Assembly (NCBI GenBank): GCA_020635395.1
Contig: JACJZV010000001.1
Span: 992,001 to 1,056,000, forward strand
Source: Flavobacteriales bacterium
GTDB lineage: Bacteria; Bacteroidota; Bacteroidia; NS11-12g; UBA9320
Reading direction: 5' to 3'
DNA length: 64,000 nucleotides
Positions 1-9,618 of this stretch are shown one piece after another. The position numbers were made by a program, and so were the translations under genes. The notes under the pieces were generated by a model. It saw only the letters and a list, made by a program, of their open reading frames with translations. It made no database searches and had not been told where the DNA came from. Each line of letters opens with the position of its first letter. The stretch's first letter is position 1.

Positions 1-2
1 TT

Positions 3-1226
3 GATTTTCGGAGAAATGGAAATATACCAAACGGAGATATTGATTATACCATCGTTAACCCTTCTAAGCTTAGTTTGGACAGGCAAATTGACGTTTGCCA
101 GCGATGCCACTTGCAGGGAAATAATGTGTTGAAACCTCAAAAGCGGTTTTCTGATTTTAGGCCGGGCATGGTGTTGAGCGATATTTTCGAGGTTTATCTG
201 CCTCAATATGAGGACGATGAACAGCTTTTTAATATGGCTAATCATGCAGATAGAATGCAAAATTCTGCATGTTTCAAAAAGAGTAAAAATTTGACGTGTA
301 TTACCTGCCACAACCCACATATCAGCGTAAAACAAACAAATGCCAATCACTTTATTTCTATTTGCGAGGGTTGCCACACATCAAAAAATACGTGTACGGA
401 ACAACTCAAAATTAGAACATTAAAAGGAGATGATTGCATCGTTTGTCACATGCCGGCATCCGGTTCTGCCGATATTCCGCACGTGTCGGTTCACGACCAC
501 AAAATTGCCATACACAATAAAATTCAAGAGCCGAAGCCTGCCCAAAATCCGGTTGGGTTATATTGTGTAAACAATCAAAATCCGGATGCGGAATCATTAA
601 TAAAAGCATATTTGACCTATTACGAAAAGTTTGAACCAAACACTGTTTATCAGAAAAAAGCGGAAGAATTGTTGAGCCGCAATGAGGTACCCGAATTGCA
701 GATTCATTTATTATACCAAAAAGGTAAGTGGGGTGAATTGGTAGAATACGCAAATAATAACAAAATAGAGCAGCCTGCCGGCGTGACTTGTTATAGAATT
801 GGGGTGGCCAACTCAAAAGTTGGAAATTATAAAAGAGCTGTAGAATGGCTTCAATTGGCAGTATTAAAACAACCGGATTATTTTGAATACAAAAGCGATT
901 TGGGCTCTAATCTGATAAAAATCAATCATTTTTCAGAAGCAGAAAAGATATTGTTGGAGGCATACAAACAGTTTGAGGAATATAATCCAACACTCAATAA
1001 TCTTGGATTTTTATACATCAATCTGGCTCAATTTAAAAAGGCTCAGGCCTATTTAGAAAAGTCGTTATTAATTGATAATGATAATATTATAGGTATTGAA
1101 AATATGATTTTGCTTTATTCTCAACAAAATAACAGGGAGCAAGAAATAGCATATATAAACCGATTGCTAATGCTAAAACCCAATCATGCAGCTGCCAAAC
1201 AACGTTTGGCCGAATTGAGAAGATAA
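3..1226 (+). CDS. Multihaem c-type cytochrome with TPR tail (5' end outside window)
   Basis: The frame is open from the first base, so the gene begins upstream of the window; the TTG at 75 is not a convincing start. Counting residues from nt 75, four CXXCH haem-binding motifs are visible: CQRCH (8-12), CITCH (75-79), CEGCH (97-101) and CIVCH (121-125). This fragment should therefore carry at least four covalent haems, and more may lie upstream. From about residue 170 the protein becomes helical and repetitive, with TPR-like units around 225-380. Such cytochrome/TPR proteins are exported and act in the periplasm or at the cell surface. The redox partners cannot be read here. A ferredoxin gene follows 31 bp downstream behind its own promoter, so co-transcription is not certain. 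Confidence 0.85.
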   Translation, partial: DFRRNGNIPNGDIDYTIVNPSKLSLDRQIDVCQRCHLQGNNVLKPQKRFSDFRPGMVLSDIFEVYLPQYEDDEQLFNMANHADRMQNSACFKKSKNLTCITCHNPHISVKQTNANHFISICEGCHTSKNTCTEQLKIRTLKGDDCIVCHMPASGSADIPHVSVHDHKIAIHNKIQEPKPAQNPVGLYCVNNQNPDAESLIKAYLTYYEKFEPNTVYQKKAEELLSRNEVPELQIHLLYQKGKWGELVEYANNNKIEQPAGVTCYRIGVANSKVGNYKRAVEWLQLAVLKQPDYFEYKSDLGSNLIKINHFSEAEKILLEAYKQFEEYNPTLNNLGFLYINLAQFKKAQAYLEKSLLIDNDNIIGIENMILLYSQQNNREQEIAYINRLLMLKPNHAAAKQRLAELRR

Positions 1227-1237
1227 CAATATCTTTG
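1206..1237 (+). promoter_or_regulatory. Bacteroidota-type promoter for the ferredoxin gene
   Basis: A TTG at 1206-1208 is followed after 21 bp by TATCTTTG at 1230-1237, an exact fit to the TAnnTTTG -7 element. The ferredoxin ATG lies 21 nt further on. The -33 TTG is inside the last codons of the cytochrome gene. Prediction by motif only. Confidence 0.55.
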
Positions 1238-1257
1238 CACAAAACTTTACAAAGCAG

Positions 1258-1605
1258 ATGGCAATAATAATAACGGATGAATGCATAAACTGCGGGGCTT
1301 GCGAGCCTGAATGTCCGAATAACGCGATATATGAAGCTGGAGCAGAGTGGGCAATAGCCGATGGAAATGAGGTGACCGGACAGTATATTTTGGAAGGTGG
1401 CATAGTTACCGATGCTGCGAGCAAGCACAGACCAATTAGTGATGAGGTTTATTTCATTGTGCCTGATAAATGCACGGAGTGCCAAGGATTTCATGAAGAA
1501 CCACAATGTGCGGCGGTTTGCCCGGTAGATTGCTGCCTGCCCGACCCTGACAGACGTGAGAGCGTTGAAGAACTGTTGGCTCGTAAAGAAAGGCTACATT
1601 TATAG
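1258..1605 (+). CDS. 2[4Fe-4S] ferredoxin
   Basis: A 115-residue soluble electron carrier with two cysteine clusters. The first, CINCGACEPECP (residues 9-20), is a regular CX2CX2CX3CP site. The second begins CTECQ and continues through a longer spacer to CAAVCPVDCC, as in the long-spacer dicluster ferredoxins of many Bacteroidota and Proteobacteria. No signal peptide or membrane segment is seen, so it acts in the cytoplasm. It sits behind its own promoter and 2 bp before the NlpC/P60 gene, suggesting a two-gene transcript, though the two functions have no obvious link. Identification as a ferredoxin is firm; the partner enzyme is unknown. Confidence 0.95.
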   Translation: MAIIITDECINCGACEPECPNNAIYEAGAEWAIADGNEVTGQYILEGGIVTDAASKHRPISDEVYFIVPDKCTECQGFHEEPQCAAVCPVDCCLPDPDRRESVEELLARKERLHL

Positions 1606-1607
1606 CC

Positions 1608-2276
1608 ATGAAACAAACGGGTCAGTGCCTCGTTTCTTGCATTCCCGTCAGGGCAGATGCCTCAAGTAGGTCAGAAATTGTGACTCAGTTGCTTTATGGT
1701 GAAACTTATTCCATCAGGGAGCAAAAGGATGATTGGTATGTTATTACTACACACTTTGATCAATATTCAGGGTGGATATCAGCCAATCAACACAGTGAAC
1801 CATCATTTGAGCCGAAATCCATTCAGAATAAAAGTCTTTTTGAACAGAGAAATGGCATAATTATACCTTTTGGAAGTTATTGGACAGAAGAATCGAATTC
1901 AGATTTAACCCCCATTGAGGCCTCTAAAATCTTTTTAAATTGTCCATACTTATGGGGTGGAAGAACATTTATGGGTATAGACTGCTCAGGGTTTATGCAG
2001 GTAATTCATAAGGCATGCGGAAAGAAATTGCCGAGAGATGCTTCACAGCAGGCGGAAATTTGCAACCGCATTGATTTTGGGGAAAGAAAAGCCGGCGACT
2101 TGGCCTTTTTTAAAAATGGAGATGGCAAAATTACCCACGTTGGTCTATTGCTTGATAAAGATAGAATTGTTCATGCCAGCGGAAAAGTGCGTATTGATGA
2201 ATTGACCAATCAGGGAATTATTCATTCAGAAACCAAGATACGAACACATATTTTGGAATGTGTGGCTCGACTTTGA
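1608..2276 (+). CDS. NlpC/P60 (C40) cell-wall peptidase with N-terminal SH3-like domain
   Basis: A 222-residue C40 cysteine peptidase of the type that cleaves gamma-D-Glu-diamino-acid bonds in murein peptides. Residues 1-60 look like a bacterial SH3 domain (LLYGETYSI, WYVITT and GWIS strands). The catalytic part is at about 110-215: the nucleophile lies in GIDCSGFMQ, the first histidine in ITHVGLLL, and the third polar residue in the HASG motif. No signal peptide is evident, so it may act on imported muropeptides in the cytoplasm, like the YkfC/dipeptidyl-peptidase VI group; that is inference. The ATG lies 2 bp after the ferredoxin stop. Confidence 0.9.
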   Translation: MKQTGQCLVSCIPVRADASSRSEIVTQLLYGETYSIREQKDDWYVITTHFDQYSGWISANQHSEPSFEPKSIQNKSLFEQRNGIIIPFGSYWTEESNSDLTPIEASKIFLNCPYLWGGRTFMGIDCSGFMQVIHKACGKKLPRDASQQAEICNRIDFGERKAGDLAFFKNGDGKITHVGLLLDKDRIVHASGKVRIDELTNQGIIHSETKIRTHILECVARL

Positions 2277-2333
2277 GTTGCTATTAACTTTTACCATTCC
2301 CCAAGCTACTTTAGGTAAATATGATTAAATTTC

Positions 2334-2341
2334 TATATTTG
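2334..2341 (+). promoter_or_regulatory. Candidate -7 element for the MORN-repeat gene
   Basis: TATATTTG matches TAnnTTTG exactly and ends 22 nt before the ATG at 2364. The -33 region is weak: TTA at 2311-2313, 20 bp upstream, rather than TTG. Confidence 0.4.
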
Positions 2342-2363
2342 CTTTGTTTAAAAAAGTCGATTA

Positions 2364-5300
2364 ATGAAAAAGATTTCCCGAATAGGCCAAATTACCGCCT
2401 TCGCATGTTTATTTTTATTTGCCAATCAACTTGTTGCTCAAAATTACTCAGTTGAAGATTCTAGATTATTTCTGATAAACGGTTTGATTTATCATAATCA
2501 AGAAAAATACAACTCTGCCATTGAAGAATACAGCAAAGTGCATAGAAATGATACAAACTATGCGTATGCACTCTACGAAAAATCATTTTCTCAAACCAAG
2601 CAAAAAAAATATAAGGCAGCCATTGAATCGTGCATTGAGGGTTTAGAAATGAACGACCCCAAGCTCGATTTTTTGTTCTATACAAGTTTGGGAACGGCTT
2701 ATTCTGAAAGCGACCAATTTGAATTGTCGATTGAAACCTATTTGAAAGGAATAGAGAAATATCCGAAAAGCTCTACCCTCAAATATAATTTAGCCGTTGT
2801 TTTGTTAAAAGACAAACAATACGAGCGGGGTATGGAAATGATTTATACAACTTTGCGAGAAAATCCTTTTCATGCCAACTCGCACCTGATATTGGGCAAC
2901 ATCTGCCGAGATCAGGAATTAAAAACACAAGCGGCCATTTCTTATTTTTTCTATCTAATGATGGAGGATAATGACCAAATTGGATATGCAAGATTGGGAT
3001 TAATTGATGGGTATCTCTCCGGAAAAATGGAAGGGGAGAATGAATACAAAGACATAAATTTTTTAGAGCAAGGCTATTCAGAAATTGATGAATTAGTGGA
3101 AAACAAAATTGCCAACCGAGCTACCTACAAAACGCCTTCGTCGCTAACATTTCCAACAATAAAACAGGCTCACCTTATCATCAATTCTTTAGACAAGTTA
3201 GAAGCTGATACGGGTTTTTGGAATGAGTTTTATGTGCCTATGCTCAAGAGGATGCAAAAGAATAAATCCTTGTTTGAAGGATTTAGCTACTATTTGGTTA
3301 GAAGCGGCACAGAAAGAAATAAATTGATTACCTCAGCCTACAACGGCAATTCATCCAAAGTATCGACTTTTCGAAACTGGTATATGGAGAATTTTGAAGA
3401 ATTGTATGCCATGCAAAAGGATGAAGATGGCAACGAAATTTTGCATCATTATGCCGGTGGAATTCTTGTGGCTCATGGCAAACTTGTAAATGATAAATTG
3501 GAAGGCCCAGTAACCTTTTACCATAATTCAGGCCTAATTTCGGCTAAAGGAAATTATAAAAATGGAGAGAAAGATGGAGCATGGGTTTATTATTACGGAA
3601 ACGGCATCCGAAAAAGTGAGTACAATTACGACAATGGGGTTGTTGATGGTGCATTCAAAGAATACAATAACGAAGGTTTTTTAGAGAAAGAAGGAAACTT
3701 TAAAAAAGACTATTACGATGGAGTTGTAAAGGTTTACTACAGCCAGGGTGGAGGCATTTATGCAGAGAGAACCTACGAAAATGGAGAGTTAACAGGGAAA
3801 TACACTGAATACCACCGAAATGGTGAAAAGAGTGTAGAAACAATTCTTGAAAAGGGCGACCCGAATGGAGAGGTTTCCTATTATGGGTATGGGGGCAGAA
3901 AGTTATCATCAGAATACTTTGAAAATGGCGAACGAAATGGAGAAAGCAAAGTTTGGAACACCGAAGGAATATTGACACGTGAAACAAAATATGTAGATGG
4001 CAAAGTGGATGGAGAGATGAAAACTTATTATCAAACGGGCGAATTGTCATCGAGAACAGAATATTCGGCAGGAAAAATATTTGGAATACAGGAAGAATTT
4101 CATAAAAACGGGCAATTAATAACCAAAACTGTTTTTGATGGAAAAGGAAAATTCACGGGAGTATCGGAAGCATACCATAGTAACGGAAATGTGCATTGGC
4201 GAAAAACATTTAAGAAAGGGGTACTTCAGAATTATGAATATTTCGACTCTTTAGGAAAATCAATAAAATATGTTGAGAAGAAGGGAAGCAATATTATAAT
4301 GGAAGATTACGATGAAAATGGGTACATGTGGCGTAAAGGTGCAATGAAAAAGGGACTGTTTGACGGAGAGTTCACCTTTTATGACCCGCTCGAAATATTG
4401 GTAAGCAAAAGAAATTTTGTAAAGGATGATGCAAACGGGGATTATCAATTTTATTATTCGGATGGCACGCTAAAAACAGAGTGCAACTACACGGATGATG
4501 AAAAGGATGGGCAATTTAAACAGTACGGCCCTGATGGAGAAACCATAACCTACACTGGTTTTTATGTAAATGGGTCAAAAAAGGGGGAATTCATTTCTCA
4601 AAATATGCAGGGAAAAACCACCGATATTCAGTATTTTTCTAAAGGAAAAGAGCAAGGATGGCAGCAATACTATACTGAGAAAGGTGTTTTATATCAGGAA
4701 GAATACTGCGAAAATGGTGTTCTCTTGGGATGGAAATTTTATGATTCAAGTGGTAAAAATCCTGAAAAACACTGGTTAGAAAATGGCAATGGGGTGTTGG
4801 AAAGAAAATACCAAAACGGCCAAATTGAATTTAAAGGACAATATGTGAATGGCGAGCCAAGCGGAGAATTTGTTTGGTATCATCCAAACGGGAAAATGGC
4901 TACAACAGGAATGTATGTGGGCGGCAGCCGACATGGCGAGTGGAAATGGTTTTATGAAAACGGTGTTCAGAAATCTGCGATAAATTATTTTTATGGCGAC
5001 CGAAATGGCGAAGCTACCTGGTATCATGAAGACGGAACATTGGAGATAAAATCAAACTACGTGAATGGCGACAGAGAGGGTGAATACACACGATATTTTT
5101 GGAATGGAAAGCTGCGTGAGCAGTGCTTTTATAAGGACGGTTTTCTACATGGTGTATGTCGATACTATGCCCCAACTGGTGAGCTGGCAATTGTTCGTAG
5201 GTTTGTAGAGGATGTGTTAGTGGCCTATTCGTATGAAGGAAGTGACGGCAATTTGGTTGACGAAATTGCTGTGACCAAGAGGTTTCAACACATCGAAGCT

Positions 5301-5666
5301 AAGTTTGCAAATGGCCAAAAGTCGGTGGAGTTTGATTGGGAAAATAATCTTGTGGCAGGTGGAAAATTCATTTGGTATTATCCAAACGGCAACATTTATA
5401 AATCGAGTGAATATAACGAACAAGGAGCATTAAGTGGTAGAATGTATGCCCAGCAAATAGATGGAAAAATGTTGTATGACTACAGAAATAACTGGAACAA
5501 CTATCATGGCGTAGGTTTGGATTATCACCTCAATGGAAATTTAAAATCGAGCATCAACTATTTTCAAGATGAGATGGAAGGTGTGTCAAGATTTTATGAT
5601 GAGAATGGAAAATTAGTTAAAACAGCATATTATTTTAATAACAAATTTGTACATGAAATTAAGTAA
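2364..5666 (+). CDS. Secreted TPR plus MORN_2/YwqK-repeat giant protein
   Basis: An 1100-residue exported protein. Residues 1-25 form a signal peptide ending in LVAQ. About 30-220 are TPR repeats (NGLIYHNQEKYNSAIEEY is the first clear one). From about 365 to the C-terminus there are some two dozen short repeats of the form YYxNGxxxxExxYxxGxxDGxxxxY, the MORN_2 pattern that databases call YwqK-family antitoxin. That label comes from distant homologues; the size and signal peptide make an antitoxin role unlikely here. The beta-hairpin repeats probably form a long periplasmic or surface ladder that binds partners. It heads a run with the two DUF3857 genes: its stop overlaps the next ATG by 14 nt. 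Function unknown. Confidence 0.9.
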   Translation: MKKISRIGQITAFACLFLFANQLVAQNYSVEDSRLFLINGLIYHNQEKYNSAIEEYSKVHRNDTNYAYALYEKSFSQTKQKKYKAAIESCIEGLEMNDPKLDFLFYTSLGTAYSESDQFELSIETYLKGIEKYPKSSTLKYNLAVVLLKDKQYERGMEMIYTTLRENPFHANSHLILGNICRDQELKTQAAISYFFYLMMEDNDQIGYARLGLIDGYLSGKMEGENEYKDINFLEQGYSEIDELVENKIANRATYKTPSSLTFPTIKQAHLIINSLDKLEADTGFWNEFYVPMLKRMQKNKSLFEGFSYYLVRSGTERNKLITSAYNGNSSKVSTFRNWYMENFEELYAMQKDEDGNEILHHYAGGILVAHGKLVNDKLEGPVTFYHNSGLISAKGNYKNGEKDGAWVYYYGNGIRKSEYNYDNGVVDGAFKEYNNEGFLEKEGNFKKDYYDGVVKVYYSQGGGIYAERTYENGELTGKYTEYHRNGEKSVETILEKGDPNGEVSYYGYGGRKLSSEYFENGERNGESKVWNTEGILTRETKYVDGKVDGEMKTYYQTGELSSRTEYSAGKIFGIQEEFHKNGQLITKTVFDGKGKFTGVSEAYHSNGNVHWRKTFKKGVLQNYEYFDSLGKSIKYVEKKGSNIIMEDYDENGYMWRKGAMKKGLFDGEFTFYDPLEILVSKRNFVKDDANGDYQFYYSDGTLKTECNYTDDEKDGQFKQYGPDGETITYTGFYVNGSKKGEFISQNMQGKTTDIQYFSKGKEQGWQQYYTEKGVLYQEEYCENGVLLGWKFYDSSGKNPEKHWLENGNGVLERKYQNGQIEFKGQYVNGEPSGEFVWYHPNGKMATTGMYVGGSRHGEWKWFYENGVQKSAINYFYGDRNGEATWYHEDGTLEIKSNYVNGDREGEYTRYFWNGKLREQCFYKDGFLHGVCRYYAPTGELAIVRRFVEDVLVAYSYEGSDGNLVDEIAVTKRFQHIEAKFANGQKSVEFDWENNLVAGGKFIWYYPNGNIYKSSEYNEQGALSGRMYAQQIDGKMLYDYRNNWNNYHGVGLDYHLNGNLKSSINYFQDEMEGVSRFYDENGKLVKTAYYFNNKFVHEIK

Positions 5667-7581
5667 ATCAATTTATTCAGTGTTGGTAGGTATTGTATGT
5701 TCGATGGCCTCAAATGCACAAAGTGTAGAGAGCATGGTGGCTAAATATCCGGGAAAAACGGCATGCCATACACTTTTGAAAACACATTATGAAATTGGAA
5801 TTGTAAATGGAGAAATTGCCGTTACCGAGCAAGTGTCTGAAGAGATAATGTACCTGTCTGAAAAGAACCCAACAGTAGTGCAAGATAAGGTTAGCTTTAG
5901 TTCTTTTTTTGAGCTTAACAGCATCGAGGCATTTACCATGGTGCCTCAAACCAATGGCAAATACAAAAAAGTAAAAGTGAAAGATTTTGTGGATGCTTCG
6001 AACACAGCGGGGTGGGTGTTTTATGATGATAGCCGCGAGAGGTCTTTCCATTTTAAAAACATAACCAAAGGTGCTAAAACACGACTTAATTACAGTTACA
6101 AAATAAATCAACCGAATTTGTTAACTCCTTTTTTTATGCAGAGTTATCTGCCGGCCGATAAGTTAGAATTTTCAGTTGCCTACACGGATGATGTGGAAAT
6201 TGGCTATAAGTTAATGAATTTGAATGAGGGAGAATATACATTTACTCAAACCAAAAAAGGGAATAGAAATATTTTAACCTGGAGCAGAAATCAGGTGAAA
6301 GATTTTAAATACGAGTCGGATGGGCCAAATCCGAAGTATTACTTACCACAAATTCATGTGTTTTTAGTTAGTTCAAAAACCAGAACTGGTGTTCAAACCC
6401 ACGTGGGAAGCATAGACAACCTGCACAAGTGGTACAGAGAGTTAATCAAAGATTATAACCGAAACGATAAACCAAGTAAGGAACTCATGAATATTGTAGA
6501 TTCTTTAACCAACGGACTTACCGAAGAGTTGGACAAGGTTCGTGTAATTTACAAATGGGTTCAGGGAAATATACAATATGTTGCTTTTGAAAATGAATTG
6601 GCCGGTTTTGTGCCAAGAGCGGCCAACGTAGTTTGCACACGACGATTTGGCGATTGTAAAGATATGGCCAGTATCATCACAGAGATGTTGGATTTTGCCG
6701 GAGTAAAATCGTATTTAACTTGGATTGGTACTACTTCTATTCCATATAGCTACAGCGATATTGCTACTCCTGTAGTGGATAACCACATGATAGCCACTTA
6801 TATTGATAAAAATGGAAAGCCATATTTTTTGGACGCCACCGACAAATACATAGATTTTGAGCATCCTGCTTCGCACATTCAGGGCAAAGAGGCATTGGTT
6901 AGTCTGAGCGAAACAGAGTATAAAGTGTTTGTTGTTCCGAGGCCGGAAAAAGAATATACCGTTTACACTGATTCCGTTTGGATGGGCATAGAAGGCAATA
7001 AGTTAGTGGGCAAGGCCATGCAATATCAAACGGGCTATTATCGAAATTTTTTTACGTATCGATTGACGGGCAGAAAGGCAGATGAACAAAAAGAAATGCT
7101 GAAAGGTGCTTTGGAAAAAGGCTCAAACAAATTCAGACTTCATGATTTTGAGGTTAAAAATTTAGATGTTGTAGAACAGCCTTTAACCATTCAATATACG
7201 TTTGATATCGGCGACTATGTGCATGCTTATCAAGACGAACTTTATATAGATATGAATTTAAGCAAAAGGATAGGTTCAAAAATAGAAGATGACCGCGAGG
7301 TTCCGTTTGAATACGAATTTAAATCGAGCGAAAGCTATGTTTATACACTTACCATTCCGGATGGTTATGAGGTTAAATATTTGCCTGAAAACCTAACCTT
7401 GTCAATCCCAAATTTTGAAATAAAACTAGAATACAAACAAGAAGGAAACAAAATTGTGTACAATATGACCCAAAATTCTGAGTTGGTAATGTTTGAAAAG
7501 GAAGACTTCGAAAGTTGGAATCAACTTTTTGCTTCGGCCAATAAATTTTTTTCAGAAACAATTGTATTAAAAAAGAAATAA
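5653..7581 (+). CDS. DUF3857/transglutaminase-fold protein, catalytic triad intact
   Basis: The ATG at 5653 (MKLSKSIYSVLVG) is preferred to the TTG six bases earlier because it starts a clean signal peptide ending near SNAQS. The product has 642 residues. DUF3857 occupies about 55-240. The transglutaminase-like core follows with all three expected residues: Cys335 in RFGDCKDMA, His378 in VVDNHMIA and Asp394 in FLDATDKY. A beta-rich C-terminal part (about 430-642) completes the usual Bacteroidota architecture. The reaction (protease, peptide cross-linking or another acyl transfer) is not established for the family. It overlaps the MORN gene by 14 nt and is followed after 1 bp by a paralogue without the triad, so the two may work as a pair. 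Confidence 0.9.
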   Translation: MKLSKSIYSVLVGIVCSMASNAQSVESMVAKYPGKTACHTLLKTHYEIGIVNGEIAVTEQVSEEIMYLSEKNPTVVQDKVSFSSFFELNSIEAFTMVPQTNGKYKKVKVKDFVDASNTAGWVFYDDSRERSFHFKNITKGAKTRLNYSYKINQPNLLTPFFMQSYLPADKLEFSVAYTDDVEIGYKLMNLNEGEYTFTQTKKGNRNILTWSRNQVKDFKYESDGPNPKYYLPQIHVFLVSSKTRTGVQTHVGSIDNLHKWYRELIKDYNRNDKPSKELMNIVDSLTNGLTEELDKVRVIYKWVQGNIQYVAFENELAGFVPRAANVVCTRRFGDCKDMASIITEMLDFAGVKSYLTWIGTTSIPYSYSDIATPVVDNHMIATYIDKNGKPYFLDATDKYIDFEHPASHIQGKEALVSLSETEYKVFVVPRPEKEYTVYTDSVWMGIEGNKLVGKAMQYQTGYYRNFFTYRLTGRKADEQKEMLKGALEKGSNKFRLHDFEVKNLDVVEQPLTIQYTFDIGDYVHAYQDELYIDMNLSKRIGSKIEDDREVPFEYEFKSSESYVYTLTIPDGYEVKYLPENLTLSIPNFEIKLEYKQEGNKIVYNMTQNSELVMFEKEDFESWNQLFASANKFFSETIVLKKK

Positions 7582-7582
7582 T

Positions 7583-9547
7583 ATGCTAAAAAAAATCAAT
7601 TTACTTTTATTGAGCTTGTTGTTGGCAACATTTGCTCAAGCCTCGAAATCATTTTTGCTAAACTATGAGTGGAAAAGCAAACCCGCCATGCACGAATTGA
7701 CCGAAAATGAAAAGAAAGAATCAACGGTTTACATACTTCACAAAGCAGTTTGCGAAATTCTATATCAGTCAGATGGTTCGGCAATTGAATATTATATGGA
7801 GCATGTGGTTATGCACCTCAACGATGCAGACGCCGTGGATGAGAACAACAAAGTATTTTTGAGCTTGAGGTTTGAAGATGCCGATAAATACACCATCGTA
7901 GAAAAAGCACGTGTAATAAAAGCCAATGGTAAAGTAAAAAATCTCGATGCGAGCGACATTCTGGAAGAAGAGGATGAGGAAACGGGAGTTAAAACCCGAT
8001 ATTTTGCATTAGAAGGAATAGAAGTGGGCGATGAAATCGAATATTATTACATCTACCCTCGAAATCCGAGACTTAACGGTGTGGTGCAAAGAATTCAATC
8101 GAGTAATTTTAAACGTGAAGCCACCATTATAATTATTTCACCCTCAAATCTGGAAATGAGTTTTAAATCGCTTAATGGATTTCCGGAAATGACCCAAAAC
8201 GAAGATTATGATGAGAACTTCTATTCAGCAACAGATACAAATGTGGTAGGCTTAAAAGAAGAAAAATATGCCAGCTACCAAAGCAACCGAAAAGGTGTTA
8301 TTCACTATCTTCACAAAAACACCTATAACCACACAACCATCGATTGGTATTCAAAATTTCCGGAGATTGTAAACTCCTTAATTGTGGGGACGGATTATAA
8401 AAAATCAGGTTTAAAAAAACTCGTGAAAACCATGATGATAGATCAAACAAAATCTGAAGAGGATCAAATTCTACAGGTTGAAAATTATATCAAGCGGGAG
8501 TTTCGGTACATTGAGATTGGCAATAGCGTGCTGTCGGATGTAAAGCAGGTAATGAAAAACAAGTTAGTAAATCAGACGGGTTTGCTTAAAATGTACGCAG
8601 TAATTTTTGACCAATTAGGAATAGAGTATGAGGTTGTTTATACCACAAATAGGAGGGAGCTGGAGTTTGACGCAGACTTTGAGTGTTATGCATACTTGAA
8701 TGAACTTTTGTTTTATTTCCCTGCATCAAAAAAATATATGTCGCCAGTTGGTATCAATAATCGAGTAGGATTTCCACCTGCCATTTATACGGCCAATTAC
8801 GGTTTATTCACTAAGTTTAGCAAGTTGGGCGGTCAGCGAGTGGCCACGGGAAAGGTAAAATACATTGATCCGGTGGATGGAAGAAACACATCGGACGAAA
8901 TGACCATTACCTTGAGCATGAAGAATTTGCCCGAAACAAAAGCACACATAGTTCGCTCTTTTACCGGCTATAATGCACTGGATATGCAGTGCATATATGA
9001 GTATATGGACGACGATGAGCAAAAGGAAATGCGGGAAGCATATATTAAAACCATCGATGAAGATATGAATCTAGATGATGTAACAATCCAAAATTGTACA
9101 GTTGCCGACATCGGAAAAGAACTTACCGTAGAAGCCGATTTTACTTCTGAGGTTTTTATTCAAAAAGCTGGAGAAAATTACTTAATCAATGTTGGAAAAC
9201 TGATTGGTCCACAAGCTGAATTGTATCAAGAAAATGATCGACAACTTCCGGTTAGTAATGTTCACAATCACCAATACGTGCGTCATTTGGTGGTGGAAAT
9301 TCCTGAGGGATATGAGGTGGCAAATCTTGATGATTTGGCTATGAACATTCGATATGAAAAAGATGATGGGCATAAAGACATGGGCTTTGTATCTACCTAC
9401 AAATTGGAAGGCAGCAAGTTGCTGATTGAAATTAATGAATATTACTATAGCATCAATTATACGGTAGAAGAATATCCGAAATTTGAAAAAGTAATAAATG
9501 CTGCTGCCGACTTTAATAAAGTAGCGGTGTTGCTCAAAAAGAAATAA
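7583..9547 (+). CDS. DUF3857 paralogue with degenerate transglutaminase site
   Basis: A 654-residue secreted protein whose signal peptide ends in ATFAQA. Its length and order of domains match the preceding gene: DUF3857 about 45-235, then a transglutaminase-like fold. The catalytic positions are lost. Where the neighbour has GDCKDMA this protein reads NQTGLLK (about 330-336), the histidine motif has become CYAYLNE, and FLDATDKY aligns with YFPASKKY. I therefore read it as a non-catalytic binding or regulatory partner of the upstream enzyme. The ATG is 1 bp after the upstream stop, so translational coupling is likely. The 3' end (VLLKKK) also resembles that of the upstream gene (IVLKKK), consistent with tandem duplication. 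Confidence 0.9.
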   Translation: MLKKINLLLLSLLLATFAQASKSFLLNYEWKSKPAMHELTENEKKESTVYILHKAVCEILYQSDGSAIEYYMEHVVMHLNDADAVDENNKVFLSLRFEDADKYTIVEKARVIKANGKVKNLDASDILEEEDEETGVKTRYFALEGIEVGDEIEYYYIYPRNPRLNGVVQRIQSSNFKREATIIIISPSNLEMSFKSLNGFPEMTQNEDYDENFYSATDTNVVGLKEEKYASYQSNRKGVIHYLHKNTYNHTTIDWYSKFPEIVNSLIVGTDYKKSGLKKLVKTMMIDQTKSEEDQILQVENYIKREFRYIEIGNSVLSDVKQVMKNKLVNQTGLLKMYAVIFDQLGIEYEVVYTTNRRELEFDADFECYAYLNELLFYFPASKKYMSPVGINNRVGFPPAIYTANYGLFTKFSKLGGQRVATGKVKYIDPVDGRNTSDEMTITLSMKNLPETKAHIVRSFTGYNALDMQCIYEYMDDDEQKEMREAYIKTIDEDMNLDDVTIQNCTVADIGKELTVEADFTSEVFIQKAGENYLINVGKLIGPQAELYQENDRQLPVSNVHNHQYVRHLVVEIPEGYEVANLDDLAMNIRYEKDDGHKDMGFVSTYKLEGSKLLIEINEYYYSINYTVEEYPKFEKVINAAADFNKVAVLLKKK

Positions 9548-9618
9548 ATTTAGCTCCATATCTTTTTTTTGTTTTAGAAAATAATATTCCCATATTGCGA
9601 TTTGTAAAAAAATCGGGA

